Assembly: GCA_002298545.1 (NCBI GenBank)
Contig: DBKQ01000023.1
Coordinates: 1 to 36,313, forward strand
DNA: 36,313 nucleotides
Direction of reading: 5' to 3'
Source of the DNA: Prevotella sp. UBA746
GTDB lineage: Bacteria > Bacteroidota > Bacteroidia > Bacteroidales > Bacteroidaceae
In this document: positions 23,662-31,825 of the stretch, piece after piece
Numbering within the stretch: position 1 is the stretch's first letter
How the letters are laid out: each line of letters starts with the position of its first letter
The notes under the pieces: model-generated
The model's input: the letters and a program-made list of their open reading frames with translations, nothing else
The model's database searches: none
Told to the model about the DNA's origin: nothing
Program-made: the position numbers and the translations under genes

Positions 23662-23733
23662 AGGCATAATAGGCATATTAGGCATAATAGGCATAATAGG
23701 CATATTAGGCATATTAGGCTTATTAATCATATT
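23662..23733. repeat. eight 9-nt repeats (AGGCATAAT/AGGCATATT)
   Basis: Units are AGGCATAAT (three copies), AGGCATATT (three copies), then AGGCTTATT and AATCATATT, in perfect 9-nt register. The array ends three bases from the porX stop codon and fills the gap to tsaE. Its sequence is unrelated to the GGGAGTTCT family, but the period is the same. Confidence 0.93.
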
Positions 23734-23736
23734 TTA

Positions 23737-25305
23737 TTATTCTCTTCTTTTCCTTTTCATTGTTACCAGCGGGATAAGCATCTCTTCCATAGAGATGCCG
23801 CCGTGCTGGAAAGTATCTTTATAGTAAGACACATAATAGTTGTAGTTGTTGGGATATGCAAAGAAAGCATCGCCGGTGGCAAAGACATATGATGTACTTA
23901 GATTCGGTGATGGCAACTGTGCCTTGCCGGGATCCTTTATGGTGAATACCTCTTTGGCATTATAGTTGAGGTTCTTGCCCAACTTATAGCGCAGGTTGGT
24001 GTTCGTATTGCGGTCGCCAACAATCTTTATCGGACGGGAGGCACGGATGCTGCCGTGGTCGGTAGTAAGCACAATGGTATAGTTGCTGTCGGCAAGACGA
24101 CGGAAGAGGTCTGACAATACCGTATGGCGGAACCAGCTCAAGGTTATACTTCTGTAAGCCGACTCGTTGTTGGCAAGTTCTCTAACCATTTTTGATTCCG
24201 TTCGTGCATGGCTCAGCATGTCGATAAAGTTAATCACCACCACATTGAGGTCGTTGTCGCCCATGCTGTTGAACTGCTGCAGCATCTTGTCGGCACCGTT
24301 AGAGTCGTTCACCTTATGGTATGAGAATTTCATGTTACTTCTGCGGTATCTGTCGAGCTGTGTCTGTATCAGCGGAGCCTCGTTAAGATTTTTCCCTTCT
24401 TCCTCATCCTCGTCGACCCACAGCTCCGGAAACATCTTGGCAATCTGGTTAGGCATCAGTCCACTGAATATTGCATTTCTTGCATATTGCGTTGCCGTTG
24501 GCAGAATGCTCATATACAGACTCTCGTCGATATCAAACATATCACCGATTTCCTTGGCAAGCATCCGCCATTGGTCGTAGCGGAAATTGTCGACAACGAT
24601 AAGAAAGACTTTTTCACCCTTGTCGATAAGCGGGAATATCTTTTTGCTGAAGATGTTGTTGCTCATTATCGGACGGTCTGGGTTGTTCATTCCTTTCGGG
24701 TCAACCCAATCGAGATAATTGTTGCGTATAAACTTTGCAAATCCGTTGTTAGCCTCACTTTTCTGCATCATCAGCATGTCCGTCATGTTGCTGTCGGTGC
24801 TGCTCAGTTCCAGCTCCCAGTGTACGAGCAGTCGGTATACCTCCATCCAGTCGTCGGCATTTCTGCAGCTGTCGATTCTCGAAGATATATCCATAAAGCT
24901 CTGTTGGTAACCGGTCTGTGTAACCTCCGTAACGATTTCCTTGCGGTGTATATTCTTCTTGAGCGTAAGTAATATCTGGTTAGGGTTAACAGGTTTAATA
25001 AGATAATCGGCAATTTTGGAGCCGATAGCCTGGTCCATGATATCTTCCTCCTCACTCTTGGTAACCATTACCACAGGTGTTGCAGGGAGAATGTCCTTAA
25101 TCTTCTGTAGCGTTTCCAGTCCGCTGATTCCAGGCATCATCTCGTCGAGCAGGACGAGGTCGAAGTTGTGTTTCCGACATTCGTCAATGGCGTCAGTGCC
25201 GTTGCTAACGGTAATGACTTCATATCCTTTCTTTTCCAAAAATATTATGTGGGCATGAAGGAGTTCAATCTCATCATCAACCCATAATAATAATCCGTTG
25301 CTCAT
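23737..25305 (-). CDS. porX: T9SS response regulator PorX (receiver + PglZ)
   Basis: This 522-aa two-component response regulator controls type IX secretion. The receiver domain (1-120) has the acidic pair in WVDDE, phospho-acceptor D54 in LLDEMMPG, T83 and K104 in IKPVNP. A three-helix linker leads to a PglZ domain of the alkaline-phosphatase superfamily. Metal-site candidates are FLIVVDNFRYDQW (234-246), LPTATQYAR with T270/T272 (268-276), and TTDHGSIR further on. In Porphyromonas gingivalis this domain is a nucleotide phosphodiesterase. The length equals known PorX. It follows porW by 91 nt on the same strand and precedes tsaE. No DNA-binding output domain is present, in line with the family. 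Confidence 0.95.
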   Translation of the reverse strand: MSNGLLLWVDDEIELLHAHIIFLEKKGYEVITVSNGTDAIDECRKHNFDLVLLDEMMPGISGLETLQKIKDILPATPVVMVTKSEEEDIMDQAIGSKIADYLIKPVNPNQILLTLKKNIHRKEIVTEVTQTGYQQSFMDISSRIDSCRNADDWMEVYRLLVHWELELSSTDSNMTDMLMMQKSEANNGFAKFIRNNYLDWVDPKGMNNPDRPIMSNNIFSKKIFPLIDKGEKVFLIVVDNFRYDQWRMLAKEIGDMFDIDESLYMSILPTATQYARNAIFSGLMPNQIAKMFPELWVDEDEEEGKNLNEAPLIQTQLDRYRRSNMKFSYHKVNDSNGADKMLQQFNSMGDNDLNVVVINFIDMLSHARTESKMVRELANNESAYRSITLSWFRHTVLSDLFRRLADSNYTIVLTTDHGSIRASRPIKIVGDRNTNTNLRYKLGKNLNYNAKEVFTIKDPGKAQLPSPNLSTSYVFATGDAFFAYPNNYNYYVSYYKDTFQHGGISMEEMLIPLVTMKRKRRE

Positions 25306-25396
25306 AGTTCTTTTTTTTATAGGACAAATATGACAAATAGGAGTAATAAAGCTTCAAACTCCTAACGTCAAGCTCCTAATTTCTAACTTCATATTA
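25306..25396. other. porW-porX gap with short degenerate repeats
   Basis: The 91-nt gap contains repeated CTCCTAAC-type units (about 25350-25385) and a GACAAATA doublet near 25323-25340. No hairpin or full TAnnTTTG promoter is clear, so porX may be read from the porW transcript. Confidence 0.45.
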
Positions 25397-28300
25397 TTAA
25401 AATCCGTCCAACTCATAATAGTCGTCTTCAAGATTGATGTTCTGCTGACTGTTTTTATTGCTGTCGTCAGAAGGTTGGATATTGTAGCTGTTGCTGTCAG
25501 TGTCATCGTTGAAGTGGATACCGGTGTCTTGAGATTGTTGGGAGGACTGGGAGTTCTGGGAGTTCTGAGGACTCTGGGAGTTCTGAGGACTCTGGGAGAA
25601 CTGAGAGTTCTGTGAGGACTTTGTGTTCTCAGACTTTTTAGGAGTCTCTGGTCCCTTTGATGGCTCCTTAGATTTGCTCGTATTGTCGTCAACAGATATC
25701 GTTATGCTGTTGTCTTCCGACTTAGAGACTTTGTCGTCAACAGGTATCGTTATGCTGTTGTCTTCTGACTTAGAGACTTTGTCGTCAGCAGGTATCGTTA
25801 TTGTCGTGTTGTCTTCAACAGGTACAGTAGTCGTGTTGTTTTCAACAGGTATCGTCGTAGAGTTATCCTCCGGCACAGAAGTATTGTTGTTGTCGATAGG
25901 AACAACAGTGTTGTTGTCCTCCGGAACAAGAGTATTATTGTCCGTAGGAACACCAATCTGCATAAATGTGTCATCATCAATGACACCGCCATTCACGAGT
26001 TTGTTCTCCTGTTCCTTAGTCTCTTCCGTCGGCTTCTGGTATTCAATCTCAGCAGGTTCGGTGAGCAGTCTTACTGTGCTGACGCGCAACGGTATGAAAT
26101 GCTTCTCGTAGAACTTGTCGTAGTCGTCGTAGCTCAGTTGTGTGCCGAGCAGCTCCTTGTTCTTGTCGCTGATAATGATAGAGCGGCATTTGCGGGTAAG
26201 GGCGAGAATCTTCTTGTTGGCAAATAACTGGCGTGCATACTGTAGAGCTTCGTCGTAGTTGCGGAATCCGCCAACGACCATACGTTTCAGTCCTTCCACC
26301 TCCTCGGTAGTTATGGCAAAGTTTCTCACGATAAAGTTAGAGAAGTTGTATTTTGCCAGTTCATAGAGCAGCTGGTTCTCGTTAATAGAGTCAGTTTGGT
26401 AAGCAATGATAAACGAGAAGTCAACATTCCTTTCCGCAGTGAACTTACGTGTTTTTATAGAATCGCTGTCGCTCATCACCACACTTCGTCTTGCCCAGAC
26501 ATCGCTGATGTCAAACTTTCCGCCATGCAGTTTCCGTCCCTCCTTAACGCCGTTTATAATCATTCCGGCGAGGTTGCTCACTTCACTCTTCGGATATTTG
26601 TCGACCACCGTCTTCATGTCGTCGATACATCCCTTGGCGTCGCCCTCGTTGAGTTTCGCCATACCGTTGAAGAAGATAAACTTGTCGCGGTTAGCTCCAA
26701 GCGGGAATCTCTTCTCGGATATCTCGACATTAGCCTTCACCTCAGCAAGGCGGTCAGCCTTAAAGGCATCGTAGGTGCGTGCATAAAGCGAATCCTCGAT
26801 ATGAACGCCAAACTTAGCATTCTCTACGAAATTCGGGTCGGAGAGAAGAGTCGTCCACTCGCTGTCGGGGAATCCGTTTTTAAGTTTTGCTATATAAGAG
26901 GCTGCCACATTAGGCTTATGCATGCGGCTATAGAGCAAGAACAGGTGATAGTAAGCCTCGTCCATGTGCTCATAGTCAGTATATTTGTCTGTCAATCTTC
27001 TCAGGGCTTTTTCGCTCAGCGGCAGATTGTCGAGTTTATCCTTAAAGATAACTCCAGAGTGGAACAGTCCGTCCATAATCGTTTTGTTGCTTTCCGCGAT
27101 TTGTTCCTCAGAGAACGGAATCTGTGCAAGATAATACTCCCTTTTATGAGGGTCGTTTTGTGCACTGTCAGCCACATTCTTTATAGAGTCCTCCATCGCC
27201 GCCACATTGGCAAGCGAATCGCGCATCTCGTCAGTCATCTCGTCGACGCCTTGAGCTTGAGCGACAACCGTCTTGTTAACACGCTGCCAATCGTCTACAT
27301 TCTCTCTCTTTCCCCAGAGTTTCTGGAAAGTCGCCTTACCCTGGTTAACAGTCATCTGGTTATAGAAATACCAGAGTGCGTTCTTTTGATTAGTATTGTT
27401 GTTTTGAGAATTATTATTCCTGTTATTGTTGTTAAAACCGGTATTACCGCCGTTTTCTGCAATTTTCTGTTGTGCTTCAGCTTCCGCTTGTGCATCTCGT
27501 TCCGCCTTTTCCTTTTTCTTCAGCGCCTCTATAACGCGGTCGATGGCAGCGTTGCGTTCCTTTTCAGGCATTTTGGCAAGCGACTGCAGTGAGTCTTGCA
27601 GGTGTACCGCCTCGGTATAAGGTACGAGTTCATCAAGAATCTTCGAGCGTTCAGACAGTTGCTTGTAGTCCTTACGGTCCTTGTCGAGCAGTCCGATAGC
27701 CTCTCCATAGCATCGCTGTGCATTGCTATAGTCCTCTTTATTCCAGTACACATCGCCGAGGGTAAGCAGCAGCACACCCTTCTCAATTCCGTTTCTTGTA
27801 GACTTTGCATTACCCTTTTCGTAGGCATCAATAGCCTTGACGGTATCCTTCTGAGTCATGTAGATATTTCCGATGGCATAATAAACCTGGTCGAGATACT
27901 CCTTGTTGTTGTCGTTTCTCGCCATGCGTTTCAGTTTGCCCACCATCTGCTTCCATTTTCCGCCCGCCATAACCTCAGTCATGGCGATACGTGCGTTGAA
28001 TTCCAGTTCATACGGAGGATTCTGTCTGATAACCCTCTTATATGCCTTGTAAGCCTCGAGCCGGTTGCCGAGCATCGTCTGCAGCTGTCCCATGATATAC
28101 CATTCGCGTGCCCGCTGTTTCCTTCTGCCCTCATGGCGGATAACCTTACGCAGATACGGCACCGCCTCGGCATAGCGTCCGGCTTTGATATAATAGTCGG
28201 CATAAGCATAATCCCAGTCTTTCACCGCCCTCCAGTTCATGGAGTCGCGACGCATCTTGTTCATCACGTCCTCAGCATCATAAAGCCAGTCCTCTTCGGT

Positions 28301-28852
28301 GTAACACCTTGCGAGCCAAGCCCTTGCCTTGCCGTAGATAGCCGGTTGAGTGGCATACAGCCTACTCATGTATGCGAAAGTAGAGGCAGCCTCGTCGAAG
28401 TTGCCCTTCATAAACTGCGAGCGTCCCATCAGGAGCCACGCCTTCCAGAGAAACGGGTTATATTCCTTACGGTTAAGCCATTCGATATCCTTAGCCGTCT
28501 TTTTTCTTGATTTGTTCCATTCCGGTCGTTTCTTGATACTGTGTAGCTTTATCACCTTTTGGCATTTCTCGATAGCACGGTCGTAGTTAGCTTTTCCGAT
28601 GTCGCGGCTTGCCTTGTTGCCCACGGTATATAGCGGCAACAGTTCAGTGAAGTTATCCTTGTTGCCGTTTTCCTTTTCAAGAGAGGCATCGATATACGCC
28701 AAGGAACCATTATAATAAGTGTTGTATCTTGCGTTGAAGGAGTGCCACCATCGGCTGGTCGACGTATTTTTCTGCGTCGAGCATCCGATTGCCGTCATTA
28801 CCAAAACGAAGGTAACGAGGATAGCTATCTGTTTATTTCCGTTAGTTTTCAC
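25397..28852 (-). CDS. porW: T9SS lipoprotein PorW/SprE with long TPR domain and repetitive tail
   Basis: This 1151-aa lipoprotein has a lipobox ending in C24 (MTAIGC). TPR-type helices cover about 40-450, for example GRYAEAVPYLRKVIRH. An Asn-rich linker (NNNNRNNNSQNNN) follows, then further helices to about 930. It matches SprE/PorW, a periplasmic T9SS component. The last 200 residues are low complexity: Pro/Thr/Asn stretches such as VPEDNNT, 16-residue tandem repeats with SKSEDNSI (about 1018-1055), and a Ser-Gln-Asn triplet array (about 1075-1105), ending in the acidic DDYYELDGF. The array DNA is the same 9-nt satellite found in two intergenic regions. porX follows. Confidence 0.9.
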   Translation of the reverse strand: MKTNGNKQIAILVTFVLVMTAIGCSTQKNTSTSRWWHSFNARYNTYYNGSLAYIDASLEKENGNKDNFTELLPLYTVGNKASRDIGKANYDRAIEKCQKVIKLHSIKKRPEWNKSRKKTAKDIEWLNRKEYNPFLWKAWLLMGRSQFMKGNFDEAASTFAYMSRLYATQPAIYGKARAWLARCYTEEDWLYDAEDVMNKMRRDSMNWRAVKDWDYAYADYYIKAGRYAEAVPYLRKVIRHEGRRKQRAREWYIMGQLQTMLGNRLEAYKAYKRVIRQNPPYELEFNARIAMTEVMAGGKWKQMVGKLKRMARNDNNKEYLDQVYYAIGNIYMTQKDTVKAIDAYEKGNAKSTRNGIEKGVLLLTLGDVYWNKEDYSNAQRCYGEAIGLLDKDRKDYKQLSERSKILDELVPYTEAVHLQDSLQSLAKMPEKERNAAIDRVIEALKKKEKAERDAQAEAEAQQKIAENGGNTGFNNNNRNNNSQNNNTNQKNALWYFYNQMTVNQGKATFQKLWGKRENVDDWQRVNKTVVAQAQGVDEMTDEMRDSLANVAAMEDSIKNVADSAQNDPHKREYYLAQIPFSEEQIAESNKTIMDGLFHSGVIFKDKLDNLPLSEKALRRLTDKYTDYEHMDEAYYHLFLLYSRMHKPNVAASYIAKLKNGFPDSEWTTLLSDPNFVENAKFGVHIEDSLYARTYDAFKADRLAEVKANVEISEKRFPLGANRDKFIFFNGMAKLNEGDAKGCIDDMKTVVDKYPKSEVSNLAGMIINGVKEGRKLHGGKFDISDVWARRSVVMSDSDSIKTRKFTAERNVDFSFIIAYQTDSINENQLLYELAKYNFSNFIVRNFAITTEEVEGLKRMVVGGFRNYDEALQYARQLFANKKILALTRKCRSIIISDKNKELLGTQLSYDDYDKFYEKHFIPLRVSTVRLLTEPAEIEYQKPTEETKEQENKLVNGGVIDDDTFMQIGVPTDNNTLVPEDNNTVVPIDNNNTSVPEDNSTTIPVENNTTTVPVEDNTTITIPADDKVSKSEDNSITIPVDDKVSKSEDNSITISVDDNTSKSKEPSKGPETPKKSENTKSSQNSQFSQSPQNSQSPQNSQNSQSSQQSQDTGIHFNDDTDSNSYNIQPSDDSNKNSQQNINLEDDYYELDGF
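25540..25629. repeat. 9-nt satellite inside porW coding sequence
   Basis: Ten units in strict 9-nt register carry GGGAGTTCT, GGGAGAACT, GGGAGGACT or GAGGACTCT on the plus strand. Translated on the minus strand they give the S-Q-N/S-P-Q triplets of the PorW tail. The consensus equals that of the arrays at 29-164 (opposite orientation) and 31733-31825. Confidence 0.92.
25690..25800. repeat. 48-nt coding repeats in porW
   Basis: About two and a half copies of a 48-nt unit encode a 16-residue repeat containing SKSEDNSITI. Copies differ at only a few bases, which suggests recent duplication. Confidence 0.8.
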
Positions 28853-28931
28853 TATTAATTAACTTTGAAATCCGCTTTTTATTGTGCAGTACATATAATA
28901 AGGTGAGAATTAATGTGCTGCAAGGTCAGTG

Positions 28932-28969
28932 CAAAGTTAGCAATTTATATCGTGGAATGCAACGATATA
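28932..28969 (-). promoter_or_regulatory. porW promoter with perfect dyad over the -33 region
   Basis: On the minus strand GTTG (28963-28960), a 20-nt spacer and TAACTTTG (28939-28932) form a near-consensus promoter about 80 nt before the porW ATG. TATATCGT (28946-28953) and ACGATATA (28962-28969) are perfect 8-nt inverted arms 8 nt apart, covering the -33 box, as expected of an operator. Confidence 0.65.
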
Positions 28970-29035
28970 TAAGTCAAGTGAGCATTTTTGCCGTAATTTA
29001 TTGCAGTCGTAGATAAAAGACACAATATCAGATAA

Positions 29036-29080
29036 AGAAAGAAGGGCTCTGTTACTATAAAAAGAAACAGAACCCTTATA
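29036..29080 (-). terminator. terminator of aroA
   Basis: AAGGGCTCTGTT (29042-29053) pairs with AACAGAACCCTT (29066-29077) at 11 of 12 positions. A T-rich stretch (CTTCTTTCTTT) follows on the minus strand. The rest of 28853-29090 holds the porW promoter and AT-rich spacer. Confidence 0.78.
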
Positions 29081-29090
29081 CCTTTTATTT

Positions 29091-30341
29091 TTATGAAATC
29101 TTGAATCCGGCAAACTTCAAGTCGTCCCAAAACCGAGGGTACGATTTGCTTACCACTTGTGGATTGTTAATCTTTATACTTCCGAGCTTCATAGCCACAG
29201 GGGCAAAAGCCATAGCCATACGGTGGTCTTCGTAGGTGTCGATGGCAATATCTTCTTCCGGCGAGCAGCGTTCACCGTTCCATATAAGTTCCGAACCATC
29301 GCCGTCGCTTATCAGATATCCGAGTTTCCGCATTTCCGTTTTCAGCGCCTCTATACGGTCAGTCTCCTTGATGCGGAGCGAGGCGAGCCCAGTGAAGTGG
29401 AACGGGATATTCATCATTGCACAGGTTACGACGAAAGTCTGTGCCAAGTCGGGCTGGTTGATGAAGTTATAGTCGAGGCGTGCAGAGTGGAAACCGGTTT
29501 TCTTCAGAGTGACAGTAGTAGGCACCCCTCTCTGTCGACTGCTGAAAACAGTCTTTATGCCAAGCATACTAAAGAGGTATTTCACTACCGAGTCCCCCTG
29601 CAGCGACCCGTCCATCAGTCCTTTCAGTTCAACCGTAGCCTCCGCCTCGTCAGAGAGAGCCATCATTTCATACCAGTAAGACGCAGCGCTCCAGTCGTTC
29701 TCGATATAATATTCCGTAGGAGTATACGGCATTGGTTTAACATCAATCGTCTCATTGTCCGTCCAGTCAGCTTCCACGCCGAAGTCGCGCATCGTGCAGA
29801 GCGTAAGGTCAACATACGGTCGCGAGATGATATCTCCGTCAAGTCGGAGCTTCAGTCCCTGTTTCAGCTTCGGGGCAATCATCAGCAGTGCAGATATGAA
29901 CTGCGAACTTACGTTCCCCTGAATATCAAGGCAACCGCCCTCGAGGTCGTGTCCCGAGATACGTAGAGGCGGAAACCCTTCCTTCTCCACATACTCGATA
30001 TCAGCCCCAAGCCTTCTCAGTGCATCGACAAGAATATAGATAGGACGGTTTTTCATCCTTTCCGTTCCAGTTATGACATGTTCGCCCGGAGTAACGGCAA
30101 GAAAAGCCGTCATGAACCGCATAGCCGTTCCGGCAGCCTTGATGTCGATAATCTCCGGCATGTCATTAAGAGCCCGAATGATAACCTCAGTATCGTCGCA
30201 GTCAGACAAGTTGTCGGGCAGAATCTTCCCCCCTGAGAGGGCATAGATAACAAGAGCCCTGTTGCTGATGCTCTTCGATGAAGGCAAGTCAACGGTAGTC
30301 TCAAGATGTTCAGGTGAAGACACGCAGTATGTCATATCCAT
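29091..30341 (-). CDS. aroA: 3-phosphoshikimate 1-carboxyvinyltransferase (EPSP synthase)
   Basis: This 416-aa EPSP synthase makes 5-enolpyruvylshikimate 3-phosphate from shikimate 3-phosphate and PEP, ahead of chorismate. Visible motifs are the shikimate-phosphate site SSKSISNRAL (21-30, K23), AAGTAMRF (69-76), RMKNRP (95-100), SRPYVDLT, the KETDRIEAL segment and EDHRMAMAFA near the end. It is short for the family (about 425-445), as is usual in Bacteroidota. The loop has AAGTA where E. coli has NAGTA. Starts at 30341 or 30335 are both possible. It lies 15 nt after a lipoprotein gene and ends in its own terminator. Confidence 0.94.
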   Translation of the reverse strand: MDMTYCVSSPEHLETTVDLPSSKSISNRALVIYALSGGKILPDNLSDCDDTEVIIRALNDMPEIIDIKAAGTAMRFMTAFLAVTPGEHVITGTERMKNRPIYILVDALRRLGADIEYVEKEGFPPLRISGHDLEGGCLDIQGNVSSQFISALLMIAPKLKQGLKLRLDGDIISRPYVDLTLCTMRDFGVEADWTDNETIDVKPMPYTPTEYYIENDWSAASYWYEMMALSDEAEATVELKGLMDGSLQGDSVVKYLFSMLGIKTVFSSRQRGVPTTVTLKKTGFHSARLDYNFINQPDLAQTFVVTCAMMNIPFHFTGLASLRIKETDRIEALKTEMRKLGYLISDGDGSELIWNGERCSPEEDIAIDTYEDHRMAMAFAPVAMKLGSIKINNPQVVSKSYPRFWDDLKFAGFKIS

Positions 30342-30356
30342 ATTCAGATGAATTTT

Positions 30357-31025
30357 TTATTTATAACTTCCTGAGAAGACGTACTGTAAGTATGCCACCT
30401 CTGTATCAGTCATGCTTGAGGTATAGAGAGCATTGCCGTCGAGCAATTCCTTTTTACCGTTAGCGTCGAGTCCCGTAGATATTCCATAGATATAGAACGA
30501 GAATTGAGCATTCTTGTTTTCCCAAATTCCGAGACTGTTTGCAAGGAACATGACAGTAAGTTCTTGAGTGCTTCCGCCGTATGTTAGAGGAATAGTAACC
30601 TCATACGGTTGCATGTAATAGCCGATTTGAGTGTCGTTGGCAGCATACGGAACATATTTCATCTTCAGGTCTACCGGGTCGGCATTCTCAGCTGCCTGTT
30701 TAATTTCGTCGTGATTCTTCAGCTCCTTGAAAAACAGCTTAGCCGGAACGTCGTAGATAACTACAGAACTCTCCGGATAACTGAATCTTGCGTTTATCTG
30801 CTCAGTAGAGTCAATTTGCGACTTAGTCTTATCATCCAGTTTGATGTCCCTATTCATGAAAAAGATTTTTCCGGAATAGTTACCGCTCATGGTATTGACA
30901 CAAGCCTGCTTCTGTTCATCGGTCAGCTCCTGGTTGTCATCATCGGAGTCGATACACGAAGTCATTGCAGTTGCAGTAAAAAGCCCAAGGAAAAGGGCTG
31001 GTAGAAGAGATTTAAGTTTTTTCAT
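30357..31025 (-). CDS. lipoprotein, possibly DUF4840 family
   Basis: This 222-aa protein has a lipoprotein signal (MKKLKSLLPALFLGLFTATA, then MTSC with C24) and an Asp-rich spacer after the cysteine, suggesting anchoring in a membrane facing out of the cytoplasm. The body is predicted beta-rich, with GNYSGKIFFMN, a DIKL strand, repeated Tyr-containing strands and the C-terminus AYLQYVFSGSY. It resembles Bacteroidales lipoproteins annotated DUF4840; I recall the family but cannot confirm it. The start at 31025 is chosen because the longer frame would put 15 polar residues before the signal. It ends 15 nt before aroA, so the two probably share an mRNA, though no functional link is apparent. Confidence 0.7.
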   Translation of the reverse strand: MKKLKSLLPALFLGLFTATAMTSCIDSDDDNQELTDEQKQACVNTMSGNYSGKIFFMNRDIKLDDKTKSQIDSTEQINARFSYPESSVVIYDVPAKLFFKELKNHDEIKQAAENADPVDLKMKYVPYAANDTQIGYYMQPYEVTIPLTYGGSTQELTVMFLANSLGIWENKNAQFSFYIYGISTGLDANGKKELLDGNALYTSSMTDTEVAYLQYVFSGSYK

Positions 31026-31128
31026 TTCTTTAAGCGTGTTATAATTAAAAATGTTGTCATTCTCGAACATATAAACAATACATTGCAGATGTTATTGCAT
31101 GAACGATACGACAAAATCATTTGTTCAT

Positions 31129-31710
31129 TTAACTCTTGTGTATAAGATTCATAAATTCCTGTCTGGTCTTAGCCTGTTCAAAGGCGCCACAGAAATCACT
31201 CGTTGTAGTAATCGAGTTCTGTTTTTCCACACCGCGCATCTGCATGCACATGTGTTTAGCTTCAACCACAACGATTACGCCCTGTGGGTGGAGCGTCTCG
31301 TTGATACAGTCCTTAATCTGCTGCGTCATTCGCTCCTGCACCTGCAGACGGTGGCTGAAGATGTCAACAACGCGGGCGATTTTGCTCAGTCCGGTGATGT
31401 ATCCGTTAGGAATATACGCCACGTGCACCTTGCCGTAGAACGGCAGCATGTGGTGCTCGCAGAGCGAGAAGAAGTCGATGTCTTTCACGATTACCATCTG
31501 GTTGTATTCCTCTTTAAAAAGAGCATCGGTAAGCACCTTGTGGGCATCCTGAGTATATCCTCTTGTAAGAATCTGCATAGCTTTTGCCACGCGCATTGGT
31601 GTTTTCTGCAGACCTTCGCGTTCAGGGTCTTCGCCGAGAAGTTCGAGAACGCTTTTATAATGTGATGCCAAGTCGTCGAGACCTGGACGGAATTCGGTTT
31701 CTGGGTTCAT
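31129..31710 (-). CDS. folE: GTP cyclohydrolase I
   Basis: This 193-aa enzyme converts GTP to dihydroneopterin triphosphate, the first step to folate. The zinc ligands C84, H87 and C155 are present in SLCEHHMLPF and KHMCMQMRG. Other family marks are GLSKIARVVDIFSHRLQVQE and the EGLQKTPMRVAKA segment. No signal peptide. The Cys-containing zinc site shows it is the type IA enzyme rather than FolE2. It follows the SPOR-domain gene, with a gap filled by the G-rich 9-nt array, and precedes the lipoprotein gene. No promoter is clear in the gap. Confidence 0.96.
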   Translation of the reverse strand: MNPETEFRPGLDDLASHYKSVLELLGEDPEREGLQKTPMRVAKAMQILTRGYTQDAHKVLTDALFKEEYNQMVIVKDIDFFSLCEHHMLPFYGKVHVAYIPNGYITGLSKIARVVDIFSHRLQVQERMTQQIKDCINETLHPQGVIVVVEAKHMCMQMRGVEKQNSITTTSDFCGAFEQAKTRQEFMNLIHKS

Positions 31711-31732
31711 GTTTTATTTTATTTTTTATTTT

Positions 31733-31825
31733 GGGAGAACTGGGAGTTCTGGGAGTTCTGGGAGTTCTGGGAGAGCTTGGAGTTCTTGGGAGAACTGGGA
31801 GTTTCAGGGAGAACTTAGAGCTCTT
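31733..31825. repeat. 9-nt satellite upstream of folE (GGGAGTTCT/GGGAGAACT)
   Basis: Ten units of 9-10 nt. GGG tracts start at 31733, 31742, 31751, 31760 and 31769, exactly 9 nt apart, meeting the (G3N1-7)4 quadruplex pattern with 6-nt loops. Further GGG tracts follow at 31788, 31797 and 31807. It spans almost the whole SPOR-folE gap and touches the SPOR stop codon. Confidence 0.94.

Noticed and set aside
26396..28510. Long open frames on the plus strand (398 and 304 codons) opposite porW.
   Set aside because: They mirror porW codons in another frame, have no recognisable domain and no promoter; porW itself has a lipobox, TPRs and clear family features.
28859..28866. TAACTTTG on the plus strand near the porW start.
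   Set aside because: It matches the -7 box but no plus-strand gene follows; judged chance in AT-rich DNA.
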